Of a stretch of DNA of 64,000 nt, positions 1-9,171 are shown one piece after another. The position numbers and the translations under genes are program-made. Where the stretch lies: the NCBI GenBank assembly GCA_020631235.1, contig JAHDHQ010000017.1:1-64000 (forward strand), given 5' to 3'. Position 1 is the first letter of the stretch, and each line of letters opens with the position of its first letter. The notes under the pieces were generated by a model. The model searched no databases, was not told where the DNA came from, and saw only the letters and a program-made list of their open reading frames with translations. Source of the DNA: Saprospiraceae bacterium (GTDB lineage Bacteria > Bacteroidota > Bacteroidia > Chitinophagales > Saprospiraceae).

Positions 1-366
1 AATATTTGATACTGATTTTTTGGAGGGCAAGTCTGGGGAATTCTGACTAACGTTCAATAAGTCGTTGATAATCAATGCCTATTTTTTAATGATTTTAGCT
101 TTGATTTTCATAAAGATACCGATTCGTAAGCAAGGGAAATTAATTGCCGAGGAGAAATTAATATCTTTTTTCTCAATTTTGGTCCGTCATATCTGGGGAA
201 TTGCTTACAACAAGGTTATAAATACCACATCACTTTTTTCTGTTCCATCAGGAATTAAATCGGATTTTATTTCTTTTAGTTAATTGCTTGATTTTTTAGC
301 TGTTTATAGTGCCTAATAACGAATAATCATCATTTTCCTTACTCGACATTGGACCATAATAAATGG
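1..366. other. Left-edge stretch with no supported gene
   Basis: No convincing gene is seen here. A short open frame from a TTG near position 65 has no recognisable features. The end of the stretch is the 3' flank of the TauE/SafE gene and carries one exact copy of the CGACATTGGAC motif at 344-354. Confidence 0.5.
344..354 (+). repeat. Interspersed 11-mer CGACATTGGAC, copy 1
   Basis: Exact copy of the over-represented motif, followed by CATAATAAAT. It is the only exact copy outside a gene, 12 bases beyond the stop codon of the TauE/SafE gene. Confidence 0.7.
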
Positions 367-1092
367 CTAAATCAACAAGAGTAAAGAACCAAGCAGCGTC
401 ATCCACAATACGTACTGCTGAAATAAACGATTACTTAAAAAACGAATCAAGAATAATCCCACACCAAATCCTATAATTATGGCCAAACTTAAATAGATGT
501 CGATCCATAAACTCTCACTCGTGATCGTTTGCCAAACCCAAATATGGAAGGGCAGTTTAAATATATTAATAAAAAAAAATAGCCAAGCTGCAGTGCCAAT
601 AAACTCTTCTTTGGGAAAACGCATAGCTAAAAAAAAGATGTTTGAAAATGCCCCTGCTAGATTGCCGATCATGGTACAAAAACCGGCACCTAAACCCATT
701 AATATAGCAAACCATTTCGCCTTAGGCACTTGATCTTTTGCCCAATGCAAATACCAAAACATAAAGATTCCGCCAATCAAAATCACTAAAGCCATCAGTC
801 GTTTAAATGTTTCTACAGGCATATCATCACCGATGTAAACACCGATTAAAACACCTACTGCCATCGGAACAAACAACTGCCACAACACTGGCCAATTCAC
901 ATTTTTTCGATAGTATATTATGGCCATAACATCACCGAGCATAAGTAAAGGAAGCATAATACCTGTCGAATCTTTAGCTCCAAAACCATAAGCTAAAAGG
1001 CCTACAAAGACAAAACTTAAACCTTTAAATCCAGCTTTAGATAAGCCTATTAAAAACGCTGAGACAAAGCCTGCAAACCACGCCCATTCCAT
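367..1092 (-). CDS. TauE/SafE family membrane transporter
   Basis: A 241-residue integral membrane protein with about eight hydrophobic segments and the small-residue-rich N-terminal helix (GFVSAFLIGLSKAGFKG) typical of the TauE/SafE sulfite/anion exporter family, at the family's usual length of about 250. A second GLGAGFCTMIGNLAG segment near residues 133-147 is the symmetric repeat of the N-terminal half, as expected for this two-repeat fold. Substrate cannot be told; sulfite, sulfoacetate or organosulfur anions are known for the family. It starts 4 bases after the upstream esterase gene, so the two are probably co-transcribed and translationally coupled. Confidence 0.85.
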   Translation of the reverse strand: MEWAWFAGFVSAFLIGLSKAGFKGLSFVFVGLLAYGFGAKDSTGIMLPLLMLGDVMAIIYYRKNVNWPVLWQLFVPMAVGVLIGVYIGDDMPVETFKRLMALVILIGGIFMFWYLHWAKDQVPKAKWFAILMGLGAGFCTMIGNLAGAFSNIFFLAMRFPKEEFIGTAAWLFFFINIFKLPFHIWVWQTITSESLWIDIYLSLAIIIGFGVGLFLIRFLSNRLFQQYVLWMTLLGSLLLLI

Positions 1093-1095
1093 CCG

Positions 1096-2025
1096 CTAGC
1101 GTTTTTGCAGTAAAAATTGTAAGGGTATATGCATTCTTTCTCTCCAGGCATTTTCAGAGTGATCATGTCCCTCATATTTTTTTGTAGTCCAATGTCGAGC
1201 ATCATAGCCACGTGACCTCATCAGACTATCCACTTCTTGCTGGGATATACTATACAAACTATCTAAAGTTTCGGTGCCATAATCAAAATAAAGGCTGCAA
1301 GTATTAGCGAGTGGTAATGACTGGCTCAGATAATCAATGAACACCCCGGGTATAGGGTTATTTTCTTGAGTGAATGTGCCTATCCAATGTGTAGATAAAC
1401 ATGCAGCACCGCCGAAAATTTGCGGATACTCACACAGAGCATACAAGGATATTAATCCTCCCATGCTCGATCCAGCAATGAATGTATGTCCTTTTGATGA
1501 TTTAGTCGAATACCTTGTATCAATGAGTGGCTTCAATTCTTCTACAATAAAACGCAAATAGTTATCTGAAGAAACGGGCTGTGTAAATAAAGCTTGATCA
1601 CCATAGCGCTTTGCTCTATTCAATAAAGAATCTTGTAAATTTTTCGCTAAGGATTCAAATGGTTTTTGGGGAAAATAATCAGCGTGTCGCTGTTCCGAAA
1701 CATTCCATATGCCCACAATGATGGTTTCCTCGATGCGCTTTTCTCGCAGCAAATGCCCCATTGTTTCATCGATTCCCCATTCTTGCTTGTTCCAAGTTTT
1801 AGTGGAATCAAACAACATTTGACCATCATGCATATATAATACATTGTACTTTTTTGATGAAGAGTATCCATCCGGCAACCAGACATCGACTGGTCTTGAA
1901 GAAATATACGAGGATTTAATGTCATTTAATCGTTCTAGAGTTCCAGAAACTACTTGTATATCAGACACATTGGTAGCCTGACAAGCTATGAGAAAGAAAG
2001 AAAATAATAAAAAAATCCTGGCCAT
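1096..2025 (-). CDS. Putative secreted esterase, alpha/beta hydrolase (esterase D/Fes type), lipoprotein
   Basis: A 309-residue protein with a short lipoprotein signal (FLIAC, Cys15). The fold is that of the PF00756 esterase family: an early YMHDGQ strand-turn near residue 65, the nucleophile elbow GSSMGG at 185-190 with Ser187 as nucleophile, and a late GHDHSENAW segment supplying the catalytic His. Relatives include enterochelin esterase-like and putative acyl esterases. As a lipoprotein it probably faces the periplasm or cell surface. It is followed at 3 bases by the TauE/SafE gene; no metabolic link between the two is evident. A motif copy on its coding strand encodes Arg-His-Trp. Confidence 0.8.
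   Translation of the reverse strand: MARIFLLFSFFLIACQATNVSDIQVVSGTLERLNDIKSSYISSRPVDVWLPDGYSSSKKYNVLYMHDGQMLFDSTKTWNKQEWGIDETMGHLLREKRIEETIIVGIWNVSEQRHADYFPQKPFESLAKNLQDSLLNRAKRYGDQALFTQPVSSDNYLRFIVEELKPLIDTRYSTKSSKGHTFIAGSSMGGLISLYALCEYPQIFGGAACLSTHWIGTFTQENNPIPGVFIDYLSQSLPLANTCSLYFDYGTETLDSLYSISQQEVDSLMRSRGYDARHWTTKKYEGHDHSENAWRERMHIPLQFLLQKR
1187..1197 (-). repeat. Interspersed 11-mer CGACATTGGAC, copy 2
   Basis: Exact copy on the coding strand of the esterase gene, read in frame as Arg-His-Trp and followed by TACAAAAAAA. Confidence 0.7.
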
Positions 2026-2076
2026 ATTTGTGAATTTAGAGCAATGCTAAAATATTAATATTATTTTTAGCACATC

Positions 2077-2150
2077 GGGGGATTAGCTCAGTTGGCTAGA
2101 GCGTTTGACTGGCAGTCAAGAGGTCACGGGTTCGATTCCTGTATCCTCCA
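2077..2150 (+). tRNA. tRNA-Ala (GGC anticodon)
   Basis: A full cloverleaf of 74 nt. The acceptor stem GGGGGAT pairs with ATCCTCC and contains the G3-U70 wobble that specifies alanine. The D arm is GCTC/GAGC, the anticodon stem TTTGA/TCAAG encloses CTGGCAG with anticodon GGC, and the T arm ACGGG/CCTGT encloses TTCGATT. CCA is not encoded. A T-rich tract (CTTTTTCTT) follows immediately. Confidence 0.97.
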
Positions 2151-2300
2151 CTTTTTCTTACATCTTTATGCTTTCAAAGTTTATTTCTACACGTATCGAT
2201 TATTGTAATCCTAAACCCAATAATGTTTTTTGCAAGAAAAGAAACTGATCAATAAACCTTTGTATCTTTTCGAAGTCAAACTTCTATTAAAATAGCCTAC

Positions 2301-3515
2301 ATGAAGCATTTCTTATTATTCATAGGGTCTCTACTATTGATTTTAGTCTTAGCTTGTGCCGAAGACCCTTTACAGCAAGAGGTCATGGATCCATTTGACG
2401 AATTACATTTGCCTTCAACCTTATTTAATTATGCAAACCTAGATTTACCCTCCTACTTAACGGCTAATGAGTTTCCACCTCAATTCCAGTTCCAATCTCT
2501 AATAGAATATGACAATACTCCTGCAAACAATCCAGTCAGTGATGAAGGAGCTACCTTAGGAAGAGTACTCTTTTATGATAAAAAATTAAGTGCAAATGGT
2601 ACCGTAGCTTGTGCATCATGCCACCAAGCAAATCATGGTTTTTCTGATCCTAACAAACTCAGTGAAGGCTTCGATGGTCAACTGACCAGAAGACACTCAA
2701 TGAGCATTGTGAATGCAACATATTATCCTACTGGAAGATTTTTCTGGGATGAGCGCGCAGAGACCCTTGAGCAACAAGTGTTGTTGCCTTTTCAAGATGA
2801 AATAGAAATGGGTTTAACTTTAGAAGAATTAATAACAATAATCAGCGAACAGCCCTATTATCCAATTTTGTTTGAAGAAGCCTTTGGTGATCAAACTATT
2901 ACAAGTGATCGCATAGGCAAAGCTCTTGCACAGTTTATTAGAAGCATGGTGAGTACTACGTCCGTTTATGACCAAGCAAGACAAGAAGTAAATTCACCTG
3001 TTGTTGATTTCCCCTCATTTACAAGCCTTCAAAACCAGGGTAAAAGATTATTCTTTGTACCCAGAAGTTTAACAAATGGAATTAATGGAAATTGTGCTGG
3101 TTGCCACCAAACAGAGGCTTTTGTGGGTCCTTTACCTAATTTTCCAGGGCAACTTTCTACTTTTGCCACTTCCAATGGATTAGATCTTTTGTCCACGAAT
3201 GATTTAGGTGTTGGAGAGTCAACCAACAATCCAAATGACAATGGAAAATTTAAAGTGCCTTCATTAAAAAACATTGGTGTACGAGCACCTTACATGCATG
3301 ATGGAAGATTCACTTCTTTAGAAGAAGTTGTGGAACACTATAGCTCCGGCATTCAAAATCATCCAAATCTTATTTCGCCTTTAGTCAATGATGAAGGAGA
3401 AGTAGGCCAGTTTAATTTTACTGCTGCTGAAAAAGAAGCCTTAGTTGCTTTTTTACATACATTAACTGATACCGAAATGCTAACGGATGAAAAATATAGC
3501 AATCCATTTAAATAG
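2301..3515 (+). CDS. Di-heme cytochrome c peroxidase (CCP/MauG family), lipoprotein
   Basis: 404 residues with a lipoprotein signal peptide ending at Cys19 (LVLAC). Two c-type heme sites are present: CASCH at 104-108 and CAGCH at 265-269. A PYMHDGRF segment at 330-337 provides the Met axial ligand expected for the high-potential C-terminal heme. The family reduces hydrogen peroxide in the periplasm with electrons from small cytochromes or, in MauG-like members, oxidises protein or small substrates. The ATG at 2301 is the only start giving a lipoprotein signal. The sulfatase gene follows after 10 bases. A distant paralogue lies at the right end of the window. Confidence 0.92.
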   Translation: MKHFLLFIGSLLLILVLACAEDPLQQEVMDPFDELHLPSTLFNYANLDLPSYLTANEFPPQFQFQSLIEYDNTPANNPVSDEGATLGRVLFYDKKLSANGTVACASCHQANHGFSDPNKLSEGFDGQLTRRHSMSIVNATYYPTGRFFWDERAETLEQQVLLPFQDEIEMGLTLEELITIISEQPYYPILFEEAFGDQTITSDRIGKALAQFIRSMVSTTSVYDQARQEVNSPVVDFPSFTSLQNQGKRLFFVPRSLTNGINGNCAGCHQTEAFVGPLPNFPGQLSTFATSNGLDLLSTNDLGVGESTNNPNDNGKFKVPSLKNIGVRAPYMHDGRFTSLEEVVEHYSSGIQNHPNLISPLVNDEGEVGQFNFTAAEKEALVAFLHTLTDTEMLTDEKYSNPFK

Positions 3516-3525
3516 ATTACAGCCA

Positions 3526-4812
3526 ATGAAATATATTATTTACTCCATCCTAATATTTACCATCTTTTCTTGTCGAGAAAATGAAGATTCCATAGACTCA
3601 TCCAATACAGAAAACCACCCAAATATTTTATTGATTATAGCGGATGACCTTGGCAAAGATGTCGTAAAAGGTTTTGAAGAAGGATCAGTCAAAGCAGAAA
3701 CACCAAACATTGAAAACATAAAAAATAATGGCCTGACTTTTACACGTTTTTGGACATATCCTTCTTGCTCTCCAACAAGGGCATCCATACTTACAGGCAA
3801 ATACGGTTTAAGAACAGGAGTTAAATGGGCTGGAGACATCATTGATGTTTCCGAAACAAGTTTGCAAACATACATTCATCAACAAACGAATGGTCAATAT
3901 GCTACAGCTGTTGTGGGTAAATGGCATCTATCCGGCAATGATACTTCTATAAATCCTGAAGTATTTGGAATTGATTATTATGCTGGTTTAATACGGGGTC
4001 AAGCACAAAGCTATTACAACTGGCAGTTGACCGAAAACACAGAAAACAATCTTGAATCAAGCTATGCTACAACTAAATTTACAGATTTGGCCATCGATTG
4101 GATCAATCAACAAAGTAAACCATGGTTTATGTGGCTAGCCTACAATGCTCCACACACTCCTTTCCATGTACCTCCTAGCGAAATGCATAATCAAGGTGAT
4201 TTGCCAGCCTATACTGAAGGGCTTGATCCTTTACCATACTATATAGCTGCAGTCGAAGCCATGGACTATCAAATAGGAAGATTAATGCAAAGTATACCTT
4301 CGGATGAATTAGAGAACACCACGATTATCATACTGGGTGATAATGGTACACCTAATGAAGTCGCTCAAGCTCCATATCTCAGTTCCACATCCAAAGGCAC
4401 CTTATACCAAGGTGGCATTAACACACCTTTAATCATGTATGGTAAAAATGTGCAAAGAACAGGAGAAGATGATAATCCCATAAGTAGTACGGATTTGTTT
4501 GCAACTATTTCCGCGCTTGCCGGATCGGAAGTCAATACCATTAACGACAGTAAAAGTTTTAAATCGCTTTTAGATACAGAAAACGACATTGAACATTTTC
4601 AATATGTTGAAAAACTAAATGAGGGTTCAGATCGGTGGACACTCAGCGATGGGAAATATAAACTCATCGATGGTGATGGCGGTTTACAAGAATTTTTCGA
4701 TCTGCAAAGCGATCCTTATGAAACCAACAACTTATTAGATGGTAATATATCCACTGAAGAATTAGAAATAAAAAACCAATTGGAAGAAGCTATATCTTCC
4801 ATAAGGGAGTAA
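3526..4812 (+). CDS. Type I sulfatase, lipoprotein
   Basis: 428 residues from the chosen ATG at 3526; the frame is open 39 bases further upstream, but only this start begins with a lipoprotein signal (MKYIIYSILIFTIFSC, Cys16) and it avoids overlap with the peroxidase gene. The formylglycine signature CSPTR is at about 81-85, with Cys81 the residue converted by sulfatase-modifying enzymes. ADD at 39-41 near the N terminus and LGDNGTP provide calcium ligands. The family hydrolyses sulfate esters of polysaccharides or small molecules; the substrate is not deducible. No polysaccharide locus or maturase gene is adjacent. Confidence 0.9.
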   Translation: MKYIIYSILIFTIFSCRENEDSIDSSNTENHPNILLIIADDLGKDVVKGFEEGSVKAETPNIENIKNNGLTFTRFWTYPSCSPTRASILTGKYGLRTGVKWAGDIIDVSETSLQTYIHQQTNGQYATAVVGKWHLSGNDTSINPEVFGIDYYAGLIRGQAQSYYNWQLTENTENNLESSYATTKFTDLAIDWINQQSKPWFMWLAYNAPHTPFHVPPSEMHNQGDLPAYTEGLDPLPYYIAAVEAMDYQIGRLMQSIPSDELENTTIIILGDNGTPNEVAQAPYLSSTSKGTLYQGGINTPLIMYGKNVQRTGEDDNPISSTDLFATISALAGSEVNTINDSKSFKSLLDTENDIEHFQYVEKLNEGSDRWTLSDGKYKLIDGDGGLQEFFDLQSDPYETNNLLDGNISTEELEIKNQLEEAISSIRE

Positions 4813-4859
4813 TATTAGCATGGTGCCAACCATTAAATCGATGATTTCATTGATTCAGC

Positions 4860-5546
4860 TCAAATGGATGATTTTACTAATTCCTTTGCTACTTCTGGTA
4901 AACCTTCACAAGCTGTTTTTTGTATAAAATGAACCCTAGATACATTTACATCTGGTTTCCCTGGATCTACGACTATGATTGGCACATCCGGTCCACAATA
5001 ATGAATAAGTCCAGCCGCTGGATAAACCACCATAGATGTACCTACTATTAGCAAAATATCGGCTTCTTCTACGATTTGCTGGGCATACACAATATTAGGT
5101 ACTGCTTCTCCAAACCAAACTATATCAGGGCGCCACTGTCCACCATCTGGTGCTAAATCACCAAGATGGATATCACCTGTGTGTACCTTGGAGGAATTTT
5201 CATCTTTTACACTCCTTATCTTCCTTAATTCTCCATGGAGATGTAAAATATTAGAAGAACCAGCTCTTTCGTGTAAATCATCCACATTCTGGGTAATAAT
5301 ATGCACGTCAAAATGTTCTTCTAAATCCACCAGTGTGGTATGACCAAGGTTGGGCTCCACTTCAAATAATTGTGCTCTGCGCTGATTGTAAAAATCTAAT
5401 ACTAAAGCTGGATTCTTTGCAAAACCTTGAGGGCTTGCCACCTCCATCACATCATGACCTTCCCATAGACCATTCGAATCTCTAAAGGTTTTAATGCCAC
5501 TCTCAGCACTGATACCTGCACCTGTTAGCACGACTAATTTCTTCAT
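4860..5546 (-). CDS. NAD-dependent protein deacylase, SIR2/CobB family (zinc-less)
   Basis: 228 residues with all NAD-binding and catalytic motifs: GAGISAESGI at 9-18, TQNVDDLH at 85-92 and the catalytic His104 in HLHGE. Tyr53 and Arg56 (FYNQRR) match the Tyr-x-x-Arg pair that in CobB and SIRT5 binds succinyl or malonyl lysine, so desuccinylase activity is likely in addition to deacetylation. The four zinc-binding Cys that normally follow HGE are absent, the segment being short and Cys-free. Cytosolic. It is convergent with the sulfatase gene. Confidence 0.9.
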   Translation of the reverse strand: MKKLVVLTGAGISAESGIKTFRDSNGLWEGHDVMEVASPQGFAKNPALVLDFYNQRRAQLFEVEPNLGHTTLVDLEEHFDVHIITQNVDDLHERAGSSNILHLHGELRKIRSVKDENSSKVHTGDIHLGDLAPDGGQWRPDIVWFGEAVPNIVYAQQIVEEADILLIVGTSMVVYPAAGLIHYCGPDVPIIVVDPGKPDVNVSRVHFIQKTACEGLPEVAKELVKSSI

Positions 5547-5625
5547 ATTAAACTCATTATGAACAAAAACTTCTTTGAGATAAAAACAACATTGGCAAAA
5601 ATAAATTAAAAAAAACCTAACTTCT

Positions 5626-5653
5626 GTAACCTTTTTGCAAGCAATATTATCTA
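5626..5653 (+). promoter_or_regulatory. Putative ECF sigma promoter of the 5672-6896 operon
   Basis: GTAACC (5626-5631), then 15 nt, then TTATCTA (5647-5653). This resembles extracytoplasmic-function promoters (AAC-type -35, CTA-type -10) and has the same 15-nt spacing as the two promoters at 22241 and 25729. The position 19 bases before the first ATG suits autoregulation by the sigma factor of this operon. Confidence 0.45.
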
Positions 5654-5671
5654 AGTAATAAACAATATATT

Positions 5672-5995
5672 ATGATGAGTCCACATATGGTAGTTTCCAT
5701 TTTGATTATTTCTGTAGCCGTAAGTATTTTTTATTTCTTAAGATCGCGTCACATCGAACGAATGGCAAGAATTGAAAGAGGTCTGACAGATAATGATGTC
5801 AAAACGCGAAAACTGTTTTTTGAAATCAAGTTTGGAATGTTAGCTTTAGGTGTAGGTTTAGGTCTCTTTTCAGCCTATTTTCTGGAAAGATTACTGCCAA
5901 ACAGCGGCCCTATTTATCCTGCATTAATGCTAATGTTCGGAGGTGCAGCCTTGGTTCTTTCCTATTTTGTAGCGAACCAATTGGATAAAAAATAA
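5672..5995 (+). CDS. Small DUF6249-like inner-membrane protein
   Basis: 107 residues with three hydrophobic segments (about 5-23, 52-70 and 82-102) and a basic, helical stretch HIERMARIERG between the first two. The pattern matches DUF6249-type proteins commonly encoded next to ECF sigma factors in Bacteroidota. It is the first gene of a three-gene set, four bases before the sigma factor; a role in sensing or anti-sigma control is an inference. Confidence 0.6.
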   Translation: MMSPHMVVSILIISVAVSIFYFLRSRHIERMARIERGLTDNDVKTRKLFFEIKFGMLALGVGLGLFSAYFLERLLPNSGPIYPALMLMFGGAALVLSYFVANQLDKK

Positions 5996-5999
5996 TCCA

Positions 6000-6569
6000 T
6001 TGGAATCTCTCTACATTAAGAAGATACTTGCAGGTGACCATAAAGCTTTTAGTTTTTTAGTCAGTCAGCACCAAGATATGGGTTATGCTGTAGCTATTTC
6101 TATCGTGAAAAATGATGCTAAAGCACAAGATGTTGTCCAAGACAGTTTTGTAAAAGTATTCCATAACCTCAGCACCTTCAACCAAACATCCAAGTTCTCC
6201 AGTTGGTTTTATAAAATAGTGTATAATACTGCTCTACAAGAGCTCAAAAGATCAAATAGACAGTGGGCTGTAGAAAGTGAATCTGTGGAAGTTTTTTCCG
6301 ATATCAGTATTGAAAATAGTGCAATAGAATCATTGAAAACAGAACAACTCCGTCTTATTATTAAAACTACTTTAAAGCAACTTCCACCCAAAGAAGCACT
6401 AGTACTCCAATTGTATTATCTAAACGAACAATCTATTAAAGAGATCGAAGATATCACTCAATTTAGTGCGGCTAATATTAAAGTTTTATTGCATCGTGGA
6501 AGACAACATTTTTATAAAGCAGTGCAGCAAAGTCAAAATATTTCTACTTTTAATGAACTAGATATTTAA
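6000..6569 (+). CDS. ECF-type RNA polymerase sigma-70 factor
   Basis: 189 residues starting at a TTG 4 bases after the previous stop. Region 2 spans about residues 25-95 (DVVQDSFVKVFHNL; then FSSWFYKIVYNTALQELKR), and region 4 about 120-175 with the helix-turn-helix (IKEIEDITQFSAANIKVLLHRGRQ). There is no region 1.1 or 3, as expected of group IV factors. The gene is sandwiched between two small membrane proteins that could act as its anti-sigma or signal input. The TTG start and tight spacing suggest translational coupling. Confidence 0.92.
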   Translation: MESLYIKKILAGDHKAFSFLVSQHQDMGYAVAISIVKNDAKAQDVVQDSFVKVFHNLSTFNQTSKFSSWFYKIVYNTALQELKRSNRQWAVESESVEVFSDISIENSAIESLKTEQLRLIIKTTLKQLPPKEALVLQLYYLNEQSIKEIEDITQFSAANIKVLLHRGRQHFYKAVQQSQNISTFNELDI

Positions 6570-6572
6570 ATC

Positions 6573-6896
6573 ATGCTTGAAGACAAATATTTAAAAGATA
6601 AGTTTACCCAAATTCAACCCATTTACAAAGCGGTGGATTTGGAAGATTCGATCATGAAGAAAATTGAGAGACAAGCTAATTATAAGATGCAAATAGCTAG
6701 ATATAAGCGATTAGGCCGTATTAGTTTAATCGTTTCACTTTCCATTTTTGCCATTTACGGTTTGAGCTTTTTATTGGATGAAAGTTCCACATCAGGAGAA
6801 AAACTAAACCATCAACTAGGCTTAATACTGCTGAGCTTCATACTGATTATTACGCAGTTAGAAAGTTCCAATCGCCTAAAAAAAATAAATCTATAG
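6573..6896 (+). CDS. Small membrane protein, possible anti-sigma factor
   Basis: 107 residues: an acidic and amphipathic N-terminal half (1-45) followed by two hydrophobic segments at about 48-67 and 83-97. It starts 3 bases after the sigma-factor stop. A cytoplasmic N-terminal domain followed by membrane anchors is the usual layout of anti-sigma factors, and the position fits, but no zinc-binding anti-sigma motif is visible. The functional call rests on context. Confidence 0.55.
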   Translation: MLEDKYLKDKFTQIQPIYKAVDLEDSIMKKIERQANYKMQIARYKRLGRISLIVSLSIFAIYGLSFLLDESSTSGEKLNHQLGLILLSFILIITQLESSNRLKKINL

Positions 6897-6916
6897 TCCT
6901 GTAAAATAATATGGAT

Positions 6917-8725
6917 TTAAACCGTAGCTGCCAGTGATTTTTCCATACGCTTTCTAAGGTTGTGATCTAAATGGATCTTTCTTAAACGGATGCTTTCTGG
7001 TGTTACCTCGATGCACTCATCCGCATTAATGTATTCCATGTATTCTTCCAATGTAAACTGAATGGCTGGTGCAATTCTCACACTCCCATCTGAGCCACTC
7101 GCTCGCATGTTAGTCAGCTTTTTACCTTCTGTTATGTTAACCACAATATCCGTATTACGATTGTGCTCGCCCAAGATTTGGCCATTGTAAACTTCTACAC
7201 CTGGATCGATAAAAAATCGGCCTCTATCTTGTAATTTATCTACAGAATATGGCGTAGCTAAACCTGTATCTTTAGCTATAAGTACTCCATTTAAACGACC
7301 AGCAATTTCACCTTTCCACGGAGCATATTCTAAAAATCTGTGAGCTAAAACAGCACTACCTTGTGTCGCAGTGAGCATGATGGATCGTAAACCGATCAAA
7401 CCTCTTGATGGAATTTCAAACTCGAGATGTTGCATATCTCCTTTTGCTTCCATAATTTTCATTTCGCCCTTGCGCTGAGTCACTAAATCGATTACCTTAC
7501 CACTGTGCTCAGAAGGAACGTCTACAACCATCGATTCGATAGGTTCGTGTTTCTTGCCATCGATTATTTTAGTAATTACCTGAGGTTGTCCAATGGTTAA
7601 TTCGTATCCCTCTCGTCTCATCGTTTCGATCAATACACCTAAGTGCATAATGCCTCGACCATATACTAAAAAGGTATCCCCACTTTCCGTAGGTTCGACT
7701 TTTAAAGCTAAATTTCTTTCTAATTCTTTTTCTAGCCTATCATTGATGTGTCTACTCGTGACAAACTTTCCTTCTTTTCCAAAGAATGGCGAGTTATTAA
7801 TCCCGAAAGTCATATTCATCGTTGGCTCGTCTATGGAAATCAAAGGCAATGCTTCTGGATTTTCCAAAGCGGCTATAGTCTCTCCAATATTAAAACCTTC
7901 TACACCTACTACTGCGCAAATGTCTCCTGCATGTACTTCAGAAACCCTCTTTTTTCCCATTCCTTCAAACAAATACAGCTCTTTAACTTTATGTTTTTGC
8001 ACGTTTCTATCTCGCTTACATAAACTAATCTGTTGATTTTCTTTAATCGACCCTCTTGCTACTTTACCAATAGCAATCCTTCCAGAAAAACTAGAATAAT
8101 CCAAGGAAGTGATTTGCAGTTGCAAGCTACCTTCCTCCGTCTTTGGCTCTGGAACATGCTCTAAGATCCCGTCCATAAGTGGTGTGATATCTTCGCATTG
8201 TACATTCTCCTTATTAAACCAACCAAATTTTCCTGACCCGTAAAAAGTAGGAAAATCTAATTGCTCTTCAGATGCATCTAATTGGAAAAACAATTCGAAT
8301 ACCGCTTCATGCACTTCATCAGGTCTACAGTTTTCTTTGTCTACCTTATTAACGACCACGATCGGACGCAATCCTAGTTCTAATGCTTTTTTAAGTACAA
8401 ACCTAGTCTGAGGCATAGGCCCTTCGAAAGCATCCACTAGCAAGATAACACCATCCGCCATTTTTAAAACACGCTCCACCTCTCCACCAAAGTCGGCGTG
8501 ACCAGGTGTATCGATGACATTAATTTTAGTGTCTTTGTAGATGACTGCAGCATTCTTGGAAAAGATGGTAATACCTCTTTCCTTTTCAAGATCGTTGCTA
8601 TCCATGATGAGTTCTCCAGTCTCTTCATGCGCATCGAACACATCTGTAGAGTGAAGAATGTTATCAACTAATGTTGTTTTACCATGATCTACATGGGCAA
8701 TAATTGCTATATTACGAATTTTCAT
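6917..8725 (-). CDS. typA: Translational GTPase TypA/BipA
   Basis: 602 residues, full length for the family. The G domain carries AHVDHGKTT (G1, residues 10-18), DTPGHADFGGEVERV (G3) and NKVDKE (G4), followed by EF-G-like domains and the TypA-specific C-terminal domain. The protein binds ribosomes and acts in 50S assembly and stress adaptation, especially at low temperature. It is transcribed alone, convergent with the sigma operon. The long frames on the opposite strand are shadows. Confidence 0.97.
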   Translation of the reverse strand: MKIRNIAIIAHVDHGKTTLVDNILHSTDVFDAHEETGELIMDSNDLEKERGITIFSKNAAVIYKDTKINVIDTPGHADFGGEVERVLKMADGVILLVDAFEGPMPQTRFVLKKALELGLRPIVVVNKVDKENCRPDEVHEAVFELFFQLDASEEQLDFPTFYGSGKFGWFNKENVQCEDITPLMDGILEHVPEPKTEEGSLQLQITSLDYSSFSGRIAIGKVARGSIKENQQISLCKRDRNVQKHKVKELYLFEGMGKKRVSEVHAGDICAVVGVEGFNIGETIAALENPEALPLISIDEPTMNMTFGINNSPFFGKEGKFVTSRHINDRLEKELERNLALKVEPTESGDTFLVYGRGIMHLGVLIETMRREGYELTIGQPQVITKIIDGKKHEPIESMVVDVPSEHSGKVIDLVTQRKGEMKIMEAKGDMQHLEFEIPSRGLIGLRSIMLTATQGSAVLAHRFLEYAPWKGEIAGRLNGVLIAKDTGLATPYSVDKLQDRGRFFIDPGVEVYNGQILGEHNRNTDIVVNITEGKKLTNMRASGSDGSVRIAPAIQFTLEEYMEYINADECIEVTPESIRLRKIHLDHNLRKRMEKSLAATV

Positions 8726-8955
8726 AATGTGTCTTTAACCGTTGCGCAAATGTCGTCTTTTATTTGGACTTATGCACTAAAAGCAGGCATAGAAACAACA
8801 TAATTTCGAATATTAACGGAAAACCGATGTAAATAAGCTAAAAGTGCCACTTAAGTGAGTGAATTTCAAGCAGTTTAGCTAGGAAATAAGCCTAATTAAT
8901 CAATAAAAATCATTTATTTCGAGCAGCTTTATTGAACCAAAATAATCAACAAGTT

Positions 8956-9171
8956 ATGAATGCAAAAACCCTAATTTTAATCGGAATTATCATCATATTA
9001 CTTGGTGTTATCCTATATTTTTTTCCGAATGCTTTTAAATGGTTTGGCAATTTACCTGGTGACTTTAAATCAAAAGGAGAACATACGAGTTTCTATTTTC
9101 CGCTTACAAGTATGATTATTCTAAGTATTTTGTTCAATATTGTGCTTCGAATGTTTAGATATTTCTCATGA
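8956..9171 (+). CDS. DUF2905 family small membrane protein
   Basis: 71 residues from the ATG at 8956, preferred over an upstream in-frame TTG. It shows two hydrophobic helices around a central FPNAFKWFGNLPGDFKSKGEHTSFYFP loop. The GxLPGDxxxxxxxxxFYFPLxxM pattern is characteristic of DUF2905. Function unknown. Its stop overlaps the next start by 4 bases (ATGA), the first of several overlaps in a four-gene operon. Confidence 0.88.
   Translation: MNAKTLILIGIIIILLGVILYFFPNAFKWFGNLPGDFKSKGEHTSFYFPLTSMIILSILFNIVLRMFRYFS

Noticed and set aside
65-283. 72-codon frame at the left edge
   Set aside because: TTG start, no recognisable motif, no promoter or partner; reads like AT-rich noise.
7593-8036. 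147-codon frame inside typA
   Set aside because: Antisense shadow of a well-conserved gene.
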